DNA from: Sporolactobacillus mangiferae
Lineage (GTDB): Bacteria; Bacillota; Bacilli; Bacillales; Sporolactobacillaceae
DNA length: 64,000 nucleotides
Direction of reading: 5' to 3'
NCBI RefSeq assembly: GCF_023336505.1
Contig: NZ_JAMAST010000002.1
Location: 62,001 to 126,000 of the forward strand
Shown here: positions 26,321-35,057 of the stretch, in pieces
Layout of the letters: each line of letters starts with the position of its first letter
Position numbering within the stretch: position 1 is the first letter of the stretch
The notes under the pieces: generated by a model
Database searches by the model: none
Seen by the model: the letters and a program-made list of their open reading frames with translations, nothing else
Told to the model about the DNA's origin: nothing
Made by a program: the position numbers and the translations under genes

Positions 26321-27856
26321 TCACACCTTCACATCTACTCGATAATTTGTCTCGGCCAGCGGCTGGGTCGCCTTTTTTTTGAGATTCCGGTTAATCTTTT
26401 CCGATTGCGAAAGAGAGAGCAGTTCATAGCCTATTTGTTCCAGACGTCCTTTGAGCATCGGTTCATTTTTGGCAAGCAGCGCGCGCAGATCCGCACTGCT
26501 GTTTTGAACCGTAATGGCTATGGCATGATTTTGTACATGTATATTGACTAATGTTTCTTTCAAATGTGTCAACTCAAGCCAGAGTAAGATCGTGCACGCA
26601 TTGGGATCAAGTGCCCCGTTTCTCTGCCTTTTTCCTTCCCAGTATACAGAGACTTCAGTCAATCCGTCTTGATAGGGAACCGGAATCTGCAATGAGAATT
26701 GAGCGACATAAGGATCTGCTGATGCTAATTGCAGCTGTTCTCCTGTAATCTTTGCCGCCATTTCCTGTGCCATGTGTCTTAAAGCATGGGGCGCACTCTG
26801 ATCCTGAACAACCGCAAGCAGACGGCCTTTTAAGGAATTCATCATTTCATCCGTATCCGCCCCTTGATTTAAAGCCTCAGCAATTTGATGTTCATAGCTG
26901 AAACCAATCTGTTTAAAAAGATCAAGCAGCAGATTTCGATTGGACAACAAAGGAGCCTCATTGGAATTATTGACAGCACTCTGCTCCCGAACGAAGCTGT
27001 TAAACGCTTTAAGCAAAGCCTGTGGTGAACTTTCAATATTCATTTTTTTCATCAATTCAGTGGCTTCTTTCAAGGGCAGAGCGCCGATCAGCCAATCAGC
27101 TATCTGTTGCCGGCTGGTTTTGTCAAGATTCGGAAGCTGGGCATTAATAAATGATTTAAGCAGTTCGCCCGTTCGCCCGGCACTCTCCATCTGGGGTTTC
27201 GAAGCATTGTTTTTCTCGATTCCCGATTCCATATTCTGTACGGCAAATTTACTTAGAATCTCTTTCAGCCGCGCAACTGATTCACTTTGGCCCCTGGTTT
27301 GCTGAATCAATTGGAGGAGCGCATCCGCATGCGTGCTGAGCGGGCCAGAAGTCTTCAAAGTCTGAGCGATATGAAAAAAATGTTCATTCAACGGCAGCTG
27401 ACGGTTCACCATCCAGCGGATCGTCTGCAGATCACCAGTCACGTCACTGCTCATTCTTAATAAAACTTTAGCATTAAGAATGTTTTCCCGTGATAATGGA
27501 TCACCGTGATCAAGAAAAGACTGGACGATTTGTTTGCCGAGAGCATCCTCTTTTAATTGAAGCGCGCGAAAAGCATCATCAAGCATTGATTGTTTCAATG
27601 GCTGATCCGTCTGTTTCCGCTCGACAAGTTTAGCCGTTAAAGGCAATGTACCCTGCTGAATCTGGAACAAGTACTCCTGGCCGACTTTTAACGGCGGATT
27701 TGCCGCGACAACTTTTGCAACCACTTGCTTTGCGCCTAACTGGACAAGTGCTGTTCTGTCTGGCAGAATATCAAGTACCTTTCCTCGCAAAATCTGTTCC
27801 GGGGCATAGGTGCCGATTAACTGGCTCTGACTGATCGCGTAGGGTTGGAATCCCAA
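26321..27856 (-). CDS. ylqG: YlqG-like protein of unknown function (possible FliK-like C terminus)
   Basis: 511-residue, Gln/Leu-rich, mostly helical soluble protein in the slot of B. subtilis ylqG between rnhB and ylqH. The N terminus has a small beta-rich region (LRGKVLDILPDRTALVQLG, QEYLFQIQQG); the middle is helical (QQTRGQSESVARLKEILSKF); the C-terminal about 130 residues (SLQIPVPYQDGLTEVSVYWEGK, then VNIHVQNHAIAITVQNSSADLRALL) resemble the hook-length-control FliK C-terminal fold by pattern. Start is a TTG with a perfect AAGGAGG 7 nt upstream. Function is inferred only from pairing with a FlhB-like partner. Confidence 0.65.
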   Translation of the reverse strand: MGFQPYAISQSQLIGTYAPEQILRGKVLDILPDRTALVQLGAKQVVAKVVAANPPLKVGQEYLFQIQQGTLPLTAKLVERKQTDQPLKQSMLDDAFRALQLKEDALGKQIVQSFLDHGDPLSRENILNAKVLLRMSSDVTGDLQTIRWMVNRQLPLNEHFFHIAQTLKTSGPLSTHADALLQLIQQTRGQSESVARLKEILSKFAVQNMESGIEKNNASKPQMESAGRTGELLKSFINAQLPNLDKTSRQQIADWLIGALPLKEATELMKKMNIESSPQALLKAFNSFVREQSAVNNSNEAPLLSNRNLLLDLFKQIGFSYEHQIAEALNQGADTDEMMNSLKGRLLAVVQDQSAPHALRHMAQEMAAKITGEQLQLASADPYVAQFSLQIPVPYQDGLTEVSVYWEGKRQRNGALDPNACTILLWLELTHLKETLVNIHVQNHAIAITVQNSSADLRALLAKNEPMLKGRLEQIGYELLSLSQSEKINRNLKKKATQPLAETNYRVDVKV

Positions 27857-27868
27857 GAAATCACCTCC

Positions 27869-28642
27869 TTATGCGTTCTCCAATGTTTTCAGGGGCGCAA
27901 AAGTCATACGGTGCTCCGGACAAATGCCCAGTTTTCTGATTGCTTCGAGATGTGCTTTGGTTCCATAGCCTTTATGTGCGGCAAAATTGTAGCCTGGATA
28001 CACGTGATCCAAATGGCGCATCAAACGATCCCGGGTTACCTTGGCCAGAATGGAGGCTGCTGCAATTGAATTGCTGCGTGCATCACCTTTAATCAATGAC
28101 CTTTGTTGCACATCAAGCGGGAGCTCCATCGCATCAATAAGCAAATAATCCGGCTGTATCTTCATTTTCTTTACAGCGAGCACCATCGCCTTTTTTGCTG
28201 CCTGATAAATATTTATCTCATCAATTTCTCTGGCTGATACAATACCGATTCCAAACGCATCCGCAGACTCACAGATTCGATCAAACAGGTCGTCACGTTT
28301 CGCTGATGATAACTGCTTGGAATCATTGATACCCGGTATAACCGCATCATGCCTCAGGATCACACTGGCTGCAACGACCGGGCCCGCGAGCGGTCCCCTG
28401 CCCGCTTCATCTATTCCCGCAATGTGCCTCCTGCCTGACAATCGAAGGTCGTCCTCAAACACGTTCATCTGTTGATATTGATTCCTCAATTGCCGAAGCC
28501 GATCCTGACGTTTTTCCCATATCTTTAGCAGACGCTGGACACCGACCCGCGTGTCGGTCTGTAAACTGTCCAATTCATTCTCAGACAGATCTTGAGCAAC
28601 GCTCAGTTTTTCTCTAATTTCAGCTATGGTCATTGGTTTCAT
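27869..28642 (-). CDS. rnhB: ribonuclease HII
   Basis: Removes ribonucleotides and RNA primers from RNA-DNA hybrids. An N-terminal about 70-residue extension, common in Bacilli, precedes the catalytic core with the metal-binding residues in AGIDEAGRGPLAGPVVAA (Asp, Glu), LLIDAMELP and ASILAKVTRDRLM. The ATG at 28642 (SD GGGGAAGAT) gives 257 residues; the in-frame codon at 28663 lies upstream of this SD. Confidence 0.95.
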   Translation of the reverse strand: MKPMTIAEIREKLSVAQDLSENELDSLQTDTRVGVQRLLKIWEKRQDRLRQLRNQYQQMNVFEDDLRLSGRRHIAGIDEAGRGPLAGPVVAASVILRHDAVIPGINDSKQLSSAKRDDLFDRICESADAFGIGIVSAREIDEINIYQAAKKAMVLAVKKMKIQPDYLLIDAMELPLDVQQRSLIKGDARSNSIAAASILAKVTRDRLMRHLDHVYPGYNFAAHKGYGTKAHLEAIRKLGICPEHRMTFAPLKTLENA

Positions 28643-28695
28643 GTGATCTTCCCCTATATACACTATATCGGCTGGCCAAATAATTCCTTAAATCT

Positions 28696-29577
28696 TCACG
28701 AATTCATTGAAGGCCACTCCAGTGTCATCGGTCCGAATTTCTGCCCACGGTAGTCACGAATAATCAGCTCCGACACGCGCTCATAATCAATGCGTCCGCC
28801 CCCCATCAGGCATCCTCTCTTTCTGCCAATGGCATCGAACAGGGCAATGACTTTCTCCTGATCTTTATCAGATCCATTCAATTCGGGCAGCTCATCCAAT
28901 TCGTACCGGGTCCTCAATATTTCCGGATAGTGGTCAATCATGATCTTCAAAATAAAAAAAGCAATTTCCTGAAAATCAAACAGTTCCTCTTTAATCGCAC
29001 CAGTCGCAGCTAAACACAGACCAATGTGCGAATCATCAAATTTTGGCCAGAGTATCCCTGGAGTATCCAATAATTCCATAGACGTACCAACCTTGATCCA
29101 CTGCTGTGCCGTCGTCACTCCCGGACGATTTCCCGTTTTAGCGATCTTCTTGCCGGCCAGACGATTAATCAATGTCGACTTGCCTACATTGGGGATCCCT
29201 AAGATCAACGCACGGTCAGCATGGGGCTGAAACCCTTTATCCTCCAGCTTTTTTCGTCTGGAAGCGGTCAATCGGTGGACGGCCGCAGGCAGTGTGGCTA
29301 CTCCTTGACCCGTTTGACTATTTACAAGATGGACAGTCAACCCTTCCTGTTCAAAACTTTTTTTCCATAATTGCGTCGCCTGTCGATCCGCCAGGTCAAT
29401 TTTGTTCATCACTAATAGACGCGGTTTTCCACTCGAAATTTCTTCGACGAGTGGATTTCTTGAAGACGCAGGGCTTCGGCCATCCACAAGTTCAATGACA
29501 ACATCGATCTGTCTGATTTTTTCAATCATCTGTCTTTTGGCCTTCGCCATATGCCCGGGATACCATTGAATGGTCAT
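28696..29577 (-). CDS. rbgA: ribosome biogenesis GTPase RbgA (YlqF)
   Basis: Circularly permuted GTPase needed for late 50S assembly. IQWYPGHMAKAKRQM at the N terminus, G4 MNKIDLAD, G1 GIPNVGKSTLINRLAG, G3 LLDTPGILWPKF, and a C-terminal helical domain. The ATG at 29577 follows GGAGGAG by 5 nt and gives 293 residues. Downstream of the rplS terminator, it heads the rbgA-rnhB-ylqG-ylqH group. Confidence 0.96.
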   Translation of the reverse strand: MTIQWYPGHMAKAKRQMIEKIRQIDVVIELVDGRSPASSRNPLVEEISSGKPRLLVMNKIDLADRQATQLWKKSFEQEGLTVHLVNSQTGQGVATLPAAVHRLTASRRKKLEDKGFQPHADRALILGIPNVGKSTLINRLAGKKIAKTGNRPGVTTAQQWIKVGTSMELLDTPGILWPKFDDSHIGLCLAATGAIKEELFDFQEIAFFILKIMIDHYPEILRTRYELDELPELNGSDKDQEKVIALFDAIGRKRGCLMGGGRIDYERVSELIIRDYRGQKFGPMTLEWPSMNS

Positions 29578-29655
29578 CGTGACTCCTCCAGTCAGTGCTG
29601 TCTGTTTGTATGGATACTGTATGTATAACGGATATTCTTCCTTCACTTAAAAACA

Positions 29656-29684
29656 GGAGAGGCCTGGTCATCCCAAGCCCCTCC
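29656..29684 (-). terminator. Rho-independent terminator after rplS
   Basis: 12-bp stem GGAGGGGCTTGG / CCAGGCCTCTCC (two G-T pairs), 5-nt loop, followed by TGTTTTT on the minus strand. It ends the ylxM-to-rplS ribosomal group. Confidence 0.8.
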
Positions 29685-29724
29685 TTTTCATTACCATGTT
29701 CATTTAATTGCGTACTCTGTTTTT

Positions 29725-30066
29725 TTACCTGCTCTTGATACGTGCTTTCTTGCCGCGTAAAGCGCGCAGATAATAGAGTTTTGCACGACGTACCTTGCCA
29801 TAGCGTACTACTTCAATTTTGTCGATCTTCGGCGAATTCACAGGGAATGCACGTTCAACACCGACACCATAAGAAATTTTTCTTACCGTAAACGTAGCAC
29901 TGATGCCACTGCCATGACGTTTAATGACCACGCCTTCGAATACTTGGACACGTTCGTGTGAACCTTCAATAATCTTGACGTGTACTTTCACCGTATCACC
30001 GGGTCTGAAATCGGGAATATCCGTACGCAGTTGTTCTTTTGTAATTTCATCGATAATATTGGACAT
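29725..30066 (-). CDS. rplS: 50S ribosomal protein L19
   Basis: Large-subunit protein at the subunit interface. 113 residues with [52 protein letters not shown] and the basic tail [20 protein letters not shown] (core [13 protein letters not shown]). It has its own promoter and a probable L19-type leader overlapping its SD. Confidence 0.98.
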   Translation of the reverse strand: MSNIIDEITKEQLRTDIPDFRPGDTVKVHVKIIEGSHERVQVFEGVVIKRHGSGISATFTVRKISYGVGVERAFPVNSPKIDKIEVVRYGKVRRAKLYYLRALRGKKARIKSR

Positions 30067-30080
30067 TTAGAATGGCCTCC

Positions 30081-30122
30081 TTCCGTACAAATGCTCATAC
30101 CTTCTTTACAAGGGCAGCGGAA
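30081..30122 (-). promoter_or_regulatory. candidate L19 ribosomal-protein leader
   Basis: In the rplS 5' untranslated region an outer helix TTCCG / CGGAA closes about 32 nt and ends directly at the AGGAGG ribosome binding site. This position and outer helix fit the small L19 leader known in low-GC Gram-positives, through which L19 is thought to repress its own synthesis. Identification is by memory of the layout; a covariance-model search would decide. Confidence 0.5.
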
Positions 30123-30154
30123 CATCGTATTCACTGGCAATTGCCACAAAAAAT

Positions 30155-30184
30155 ATCATACCATAATTAAAAACAGATAAGCAA
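30155..30184 (-). promoter_or_regulatory. promoter for rplS
   Basis: Minus strand: -35 TTGCTT (30179-30184), 18-bp spacer, -10 TATGAT (30155-30160). Lies 22 bp downstream of the trmD stop, so L19 can be made independently of trmD. Confidence 0.6.
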
Positions 30185-30205
30185 GTATTCTCAGGCTGCA
30201 TTACA

Positions 30206-30946
30206 TTATTTTTCTTTCTGATGTTCAAATTCTGTGAGCCACCGGGATTCCTGATCCGTCAAAATTCGTCCATTCAGTAAATCAGGTCTTCGATTATATG
30301 TGCGTCTGAACGATTCCCGATGGCGCCATTCGGCAATTTTTTCGTGATTGCCCGAAAGCAGAATATCCGGAACTTTCAAGCCACGGAAATCTGCCGGCCG
30401 TGTATAATGAGGGTGTTCCAGCAATCCTGTGGAAAATGAATCAGTAACTGCTGACGTTTCGTTGCCGAGCACTCCGGGAAGCAGACGGACAATGCTGTCA
30501 ATCATAGCCATTGCCGCAAGCTCTCCGCCTGTCATCACAAAATCACCGATCGAAAATTCATCGGTTACTAAATGTTGAGGAATGCGCTCATCAAATCCCT
30601 CATAATGACCGCATATAAAAATAAGACCGCTTTCTTTTGCAAGATCTTCTGCATCATGCTGTTGAAACGGTTTTCCTTGCGGAGACGTAAGAATAATACG
30701 CGGTTTTTGTCTGTGCGTTTGACGCATTGCTTCAACAGCGTCAAAAAGCGGTTGTGGCATCAACACCATCCCCGCACCTCCGCCAAACGGATAATCGTCA
30801 ACTTTATTGTGCTTGTTTGTCGTAAACGATCGAAAATTCGTGACCTTAAAAGTGACTGCGCCTTTCTCAGAGGCCTTGCCCATGATCGAACTTTTCAGCA
30901 CACCATCGAACATTTCGGGAAAGAGAGAGAGAATGTCAATCTTCAT
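30206..30946 (-). CDS. trmD: tRNA (guanine-N1-)-methyltransferase
   Basis: SPOUT-class enzyme that methylates G37 of tRNAs to prevent frameshifting. [16 protein letters not shown] at the N terminus, [19 protein letters not shown], the trefoil knot [12 protein letters not shown] and [14 protein letters not shown], and [20 protein letters not shown] (core [15 protein letters not shown]). The ATG at 30946 gives 246 residues and overlaps the rimM end; the TTG at 30952 is possible but less likely. Confidence 0.96.
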   Translation of the reverse strand: MKIDILSLFPEMFDGVLKSSIMGKASEKGAVTFKVTNFRSFTTNKHNKVDDYPFGGGAGMVLMPQPLFDAVEAMRQTHRQKPRIILTSPQGKPFQQHDAEDLAKESGLIFICGHYEGFDERIPQHLVTDEFSIGDFVMTGGELAAMAMIDSIVRLLPGVLGNETSAVTDSFSTGLLEHPHYTRPADFRGLKVPDILLSGNHEKIAEWRHRESFRRTYNRRPDLLNGRILTDQESRWLTEFEHQKEK

Positions 30947-31463
30947 CGTCAATCAACCCCGGAATCAAGTGTACGGTCACCTTTTTCTCCGCAACGTCAA
31001 CGTGTTTGACTACATCATTGATATAGGGAATCAGAATGTCCTTTTTCCCTGTGTCAACGACCCACACATCGTTCGCGCCCGGAGACAGAATTTCCCGCAC
31101 TTTACCAAGCAGGCGATCTGTGTCCGTCACCACTTTGGAACCAATGATCTCATGATAATAGAAATCGCCCTGTGCAAGTTCAGACAATTGTTCTTTTGTT
31201 ATAAACAGCGTGCTTCCTTTATACTTTTCAACATCATTAATCGAGTTATGTCCTTCAAAGGTTAAACAGTCAAATTGTTTATGCCGGCGATGGGTTCTTA
31301 CCTTCAGCGGTTCGTACGCACCGCTTTTCATATCGCGCATATACAAAATGGCTCCTTTTGCGTACCGCTCTTCAGGAAAATCGGTACTGCTGACTACACG
31401 CACCTCACCCTTGATTCCTTGTGTGTTTACTATTTTACCAACGTAAAGCCATTGATCCGTCAT
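30936..31463 (-). CDS. rimM: 16S rRNA processing protein RimM
   Basis: 30S maturation factor that binds S19. The N-terminal barrel carries [17 protein letters not shown] and the C-terminal PRC-barrel carries [19 protein letters not shown] and [14 protein letters not shown]. The ATG at 31463 follows AGGAGG by 7 nt and gives 175 residues. It overlaps trmD by 11 bp. The ylqD gene found between khpA and rimM in B. subtilis is absent. Confidence 0.94.
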   Translation of the reverse strand: MTDQWLYVGKIVNTQGIKGEVRVVSSTDFPEERYAKGAILYMRDMKSGAYEPLKVRTHRRHKQFDCLTFEGHNSINDVEKYKGSTLFITKEQLSELAQGDFYYHEIIGSKVVTDTDRLLGKVREILSPGANDVWVVDTGKKDILIPYINDVVKHVDVAEKKVTVHLIPGLIDDED

Positions 31464-31522
31464 CACTCCGCCTCCTGTTTTTGCGCAAATGGTGTTGAAA
31501 TTCATTCCTTTGTATATGGAGA

Positions 31523-31557
31523 AAAAAGAGAAGGGCAACCGAACCCCTTCTCTTTTT
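31523..31557 (-). terminator. Rho-independent terminator after khpA
   Basis: Stem AAAAAGAGAAGGG / CCCTTCTCTTTTT with a 9-nt loop and a T-rich 3' arm on the minus strand; lies 5 bp after the khpA stop and 60 bp before rimM, splitting ylxM-ffh-rpsP-khpA from rimM-trmD. Confidence 0.8.
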
Positions 31558-31561
31558 CATG

Positions 31562-31792
31562 TTATTCTCTAACCAGAAATTGCGCTCGGACACCTCTGGT
31601 ATTTCCTACAGCTTCAACAATTGTTCGCACGGCATCGGCCACTTGCCCATGCCGACCGATCACTTTCCCCATATCCTTCCTGTTTACCGTCAGAACATAG
31701 ATCGACTGATCAGCTTCTGTCTCATGCTCGATAACCACATGTTCATGATCGTCAATGAGCGGGTTCACAATGGCTTTGATTAACTCTTCCAT
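31562..31792 (-). CDS. khpA: KH-domain RNA-binding protein KhpA (YlqC)
   Basis: Small RNA-binding protein, 76 residues, made of one KH domain with the GxxG loop in MGKVIGRHGQVADAVRTIV. Its homologs pair with KhpB/Jag. Lies directly after rpsP as in other Bacilli. The ATG at 31792 gives the usual length; an upstream TTG (31807) would add five residues. Confidence 0.92.
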   Translation of the reverse strand: MEELIKAIVNPLIDDHEHVVIEHETEADQSIYVLTVNRKDMGKVIGRHGQVADAVRTIVEAVGNTRGVRAQFLVRE

Positions 31793-31811
31793 TCGTTTTC
31801 CGCCCAAATCA

Positions 31812-32084
31812 TCATTTTTGCAGTTTAGAAAGGTGGAATTTCTCCATGATGCCTTGTTTGGAGAACAGGTTGCGCACGGTATCTGATGGTTGCGCGCCCT
31901 TGGACAGCCAGTCTAAAGCTTTTTCTTCATCGACCGTAAATGTTTTTGGCGTTGCGACCGGATTGTAGGTACCGATTTCTTCAATAAAGCGACCATCACG
32001 CGGCGCGCGAGAATCAGCAACCACTACTCTGTAAAACGGACGCTTTTTAGCACCCATGCGTTTGAGACGAATTTTAACTGACAT
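31812..32084 (-). CDS. rpsP: 30S ribosomal protein S16
   Basis: Small-subunit protein needed for 30S assembly. [34 protein letters not shown] and [17 protein letters not shown] are diagnostic. The ATG at 32084 is 9 nt from AGGAG and gives 90 residues, the B. subtilis length. Confidence 0.98.
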   Translation of the reverse strand: MSVKIRLKRMGAKKRPFYRVVVADSRAPRDGRFIEEIGTYNPVATPKTFTVDEEKALDWLSKGAQPSDTVRNLFSKQGIMEKFHLSKLQK

Positions 32085-32123
32085 AATCAACAACTCCTGT
32101 ACTTAATAAATTTCATAAAATTT

Positions 32124-33464
32124 TCATTGCATAAATGGTAAATTAAAAGGATTGCGCTTTTTGCCTTTGCCCATAAATTGTTTCATCATTTTTTTCATGT
32201 CTTTGAACTGCTTCAGCAATCGGTTAACGTCAGCGACCGATGTGCCGCTTCCAAGCGCAATACGCTTTTTGCGACTCGCATTGATAATATCCGGATCCGT
32301 TTTTTCACCTGGGGTCATGGAGCGAATGATTGCCTGGATCTGATCAATTTTTTTCTCATCGACCTGCATATTTTTCATGCCCTTGAAGCGATTGGCTCCA
32401 GGCATCATCGCCAGCAAATCTTCCAATGGCCCCATGTTGCGGACCTGACCGATTTGTTCGAGAAAATCGTCGAGTGTAAAAGTGACAGAGAGCAGTTTCT
32501 GCTGCATGTCGCGCGCCTTTTCTTCATCGATCGTTGCCTGGGCCTTCTCAATCAAAGACAGCACATCACCCATTCCGAGAATCCGGGAAGCCATACGGTC
32601 AGGATGGAATGGCTCAAGAGCGTCCATTTTTTCGCCCATTCCGACAAACTTGATCGGTGTTCCTGTAACTGAACGAATCGATAATGCCGCCCCGCCCCGC
32701 GTGTCACCATCCAGTTTTGTCATCACAACACCGGTAAGTGACAGGCGATCATTAAAAGCGGTTGCCACATTAACAGCATCCTGTCCAGTCATCGCATCAA
32801 CAACAAGGAACACTTCATCCGGATGGCTGACTTCTTTAATCTGCTCAAGTTCATCCATAAGTCCCTCATCAATATGAAGACGTCCGGCAGTATCAATGAG
32901 TACCAGATCATGATGATTTGCTCTTGCCTGCTCCATTCCCTGGCGAACAATTTCTACCGGGCTGACTTTGTCGCCGAGAGAAAAAACCGGTATGTTCAGC
33001 TGCCCGCCTAAGGTTTGCAGCTGCTTGATCGCCGCCGGCCGATAGATATCGGCGGCAATCATCAAAGGATTCTTATTATGGGTTTTGCGAATATAATAAG
33101 CAAGCTTGGCTGCGGAGGTTGTCTTGCCTGCACCTTGCAGCCCAACAAACAGCAAGACGGTTGGCGGCTTCAGGGCAAAGTTAATCTTTGTCTGCGTTCC
33201 GCCCATCAGATCGGTCAGTTCCTCCTGCACTACTTTAATAACCTGTTGTCCGGGAGTCAGACTTTTTAGAACTTCCTGACCGACAGCGCGCTCCTGAATG
33301 CTCTTGACGAATTTTTTAACTACTTTAAAGTTCACATCCGCCTCAAGCAGTGCCAACCGAATCTCACGCGTCATCTGTTTCACATCTGCTTCGCTAACTT
33401 TTCCCCTGCCGCGAATTCGCTTCATCGTAGCCTGCAATCGGTCCGAAAGACTTTCGAATGCCAT
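32124..33464 (-). CDS. ffh: signal recognition particle protein Ffh
   Basis: GTPase that binds signal sequences and 4.5S RNA and delivers ribosomes to FtsY. N domain, G domain (GLQGAGKTTSAAKLA, DTAGRLH, TKLDGDTRGGAAL) and a C-terminal methionine-rich M domain (MMPGANRFKGMKNM, then GSGTSVADVNRLLKQFKDMKKMMK, core GSGTSVADVNRLLKQF). The ATG at 33464 gives 446 residues; a GTG three codons upstream is fused to the SD. Confidence 0.97.
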   Translation of the reverse strand: MAFESLSDRLQATMKRIRGRGKVSEADVKQMTREIRLALLEADVNFKVVKKFVKSIQERAVGQEVLKSLTPGQQVIKVVQEELTDLMGGTQTKINFALKPPTVLLFVGLQGAGKTTSAAKLAYYIRKTHNKNPLMIAADIYRPAAIKQLQTLGGQLNIPVFSLGDKVSPVEIVRQGMEQARANHHDLVLIDTAGRLHIDEGLMDELEQIKEVSHPDEVFLVVDAMTGQDAVNVATAFNDRLSLTGVVMTKLDGDTRGGAALSIRSVTGTPIKFVGMGEKMDALEPFHPDRMASRILGMGDVLSLIEKAQATIDEEKARDMQQKLLSVTFTLDDFLEQIGQVRNMGPLEDLLAMMPGANRFKGMKNMQVDEKKIDQIQAIIRSMTPGEKTDPDIINASRKKRIALGSGTSVADVNRLLKQFKDMKKMMKQFMGKGKKRNPFNLPFMQ

Positions 33465-33476
33465 ACTTCTCACTTC

Positions 33477-33812
33477 CTAATCTAAATTCTCTAATTCATA
33501 AATAAAAGAATCTAGTTTTTGTTTTTCTTTACTATTTAAACGCCCAGCCAGTTGCTTCATTTTTGAAAGTACAGTAACACGGATTTCATACTTGCGAAAA
33601 AGTCCCAGCCGCTGTTCGAAATCTTCAAGTGCGTGCTCAGCTCGTTTCAGATTATCGTAAACGGCCTGCCTTGTCACCTGTTTCCGTTCTGCAATTTCGC
33701 CAAGTGAAAAGTCGTTCAGGTAGTAAAGATTAAGATAGTCCTGTTGTTTTGGGGTGAGAAGCGGCTGATAAAAATCATATAGGGCATTAACTCTTAAAAC
33801 CTTCTCAAGCAT
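33477..33812 (-). CDS. ylxM: YlxM-type SRP-associated DNA-binding protein (UPF0122)
   Basis: 111-residue helix-turn-helix protein that precedes ffh in most Firmicutes. RVNALYDFYQPLLTPKQQDYLNLYYLNDFSLGEIAE and VTRQAVYDNLKRAEHALEDFE (cores LLTPKQQDYLNLYY and VTRQAVYDNLKR) are family motifs with a sigma-region-4-like fold. The ATG at 33812 follows AAGGGGAT and gives the family length; the frame is open further upstream without an SD. First gene after a consensus promoter. Confidence 0.93.
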   Translation of the reverse strand: MLEKVLRVNALYDFYQPLLTPKQQDYLNLYYLNDFSLGEIAERKQVTRQAVYDNLKRAEHALEDFEQRLGLFRKYEIRVTVLSKMKQLAGRLNSKEKQKLDSFIYELENLD

Positions 33813-33856
33813 AGCAAATCCCCTTAGATGTAAAGGCATTTTACTTTACACGGGAA

Positions 33857-33885
33857 ATCATACAGGTTTTTCTTCCAAATGTCAA
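33857..33885 (-). promoter_or_regulatory. strong SigA promoter for ylxM-ffh-rpsP-khpA
   Basis: Minus strand: -35 TTGACA (33880-33885), 17-bp spacer, -10 TATGAT (33857-33862), in the gap after ftsY. Near-perfect consensus. Confidence 0.85.
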
Positions 33886-33911
33886 GTAACCCTTGGGCAC
33901 AGAACCGTTCA

Positions 33912-34919
33912 CTAATTAAGTGACTCAGGATCTGCCCCGTCTTCAGATTGAAACCATTCGGAAAAAAGTCCATAAAGAAATGCGTCCGCATCGAATGTCT
34001 GGAGATCATTCAGTTGTTCACCTAAGCCGACCAGCTTAACCGGAATATCAAGTTCATTGCGGATAGCCAGCACAATGCCGCCTTTCGCGGTCCCATCGAG
34101 TTTAGTCAGCACAATGCCGGTCACTTCAGACGCCTGTCGGAACAACTTTGCCTGGTTCAGCGCATTTTGACCGGTTGTCGCATCCAGCACAAGCAAAACT
34201 TCATGGGGAGCGCCAGGGCACTCCCGCGTAATGACACGTTTTATTTTTTCAAGCTCTTTCATCAGGTTAACTTTATTTTGCAGCCTTCCCGCCGTATCAC
34301 AAAGCAGGACATCGGTTTTGCGTGACTTTGCTGCCTGGAGCGCATCGAAAACAACCGAAGCGGGATCCGAGCCTTCCTGATGTTTAATGACATCAATGCC
34401 CGTCCGATCCCCCCAGACCTGTAGCTGATCAATAGCACCGGCTCTGAATGTATCCGCCGCAGCAAGCAGGACGCTTTTGCCTTCGCTTTTCAATCGATTG
34501 GCCAGTTTGCCGATTGTCGTTGTCTTCCCTGCTCCATTTACACCAACCAGCAGTATCACACTAAGCCCTGAAGGGTTCAGATTAAGTTCCGTATCTTCCT
34601 TGCTTCGGATCAGAAAATCGGAAAGCACTTCAATGATTACGTCTTTAAGTAAAGCAGTCTCTTTAATATTCCGAGTGCGCGCTTCATCTTTCAGCCGATC
34701 AACCAAGTCCATGACCGTCGTCATGCCGACATCGGACTCAATCAGTAATTCCTCTAATTCATCAAAGAAATCCTCATCAACTCTGCGATATTTTTTGACC
34801 AGATTATTCATCTGCTCCGCCAACGAGTGCCTTGTTTTTGACAATCCGTCTCTGAATTTATCAGTCACCGAATGAGTTCGTCCTGTAAGCCGGTTTTTCA
34901 TATTATTAAAAAAGCCCAT
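33912..34919 (-). CDS. ftsY: signal recognition particle receptor FtsY
   Basis: Membrane-associated SRP receptor GTPase. NG domain with GVNGAGKTTTIGKLANRL, DTFRAGAIDQLQVW, DTAGRLQNK, TKLDGTAKGG and VGLGEQLNDLQTFD. N-terminal basic helix (FFNNMKNRLTGR) takes the place of the long acidic A domain seen in E. coli. 335 residues. It is the last gene of rnc-smc-ftsY. Confidence 0.97.
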   Translation of the reverse strand: MGFFNNMKNRLTGRTHSVTDKFRDGLSKTRHSLAEQMNNLVKKYRRVDEDFFDELEELLIESDVGMTTVMDLVDRLKDEARTRNIKETALLKDVIIEVLSDFLIRSKEDTELNLNPSGLSVILLVGVNGAGKTTTIGKLANRLKSEGKSVLLAAADTFRAGAIDQLQVWGDRTGIDVIKHQEGSDPASVVFDALQAAKSRKTDVLLCDTAGRLQNKVNLMKELEKIKRVITRECPGAPHEVLLVLDATTGQNALNQAKLFRQASEVTGIVLTKLDGTAKGGIVLAIRNELDIPVKLVGLGEQLNDLQTFDADAFLYGLFSEWFQSEDGADPESLN

Positions 34920-35057
34920 GTCGAACGCTCCTGTCTTTTATCGTTAAGTTCTGTTAACCATTATATTGCTGGTTTTTCGGCTCATTTTTCACCGTTTTGC
35001 GCGAATAATAGCTTACTTGAGTTTCAAGTTGAGTTGAGATAAAAAGCGTCTCGAGTC

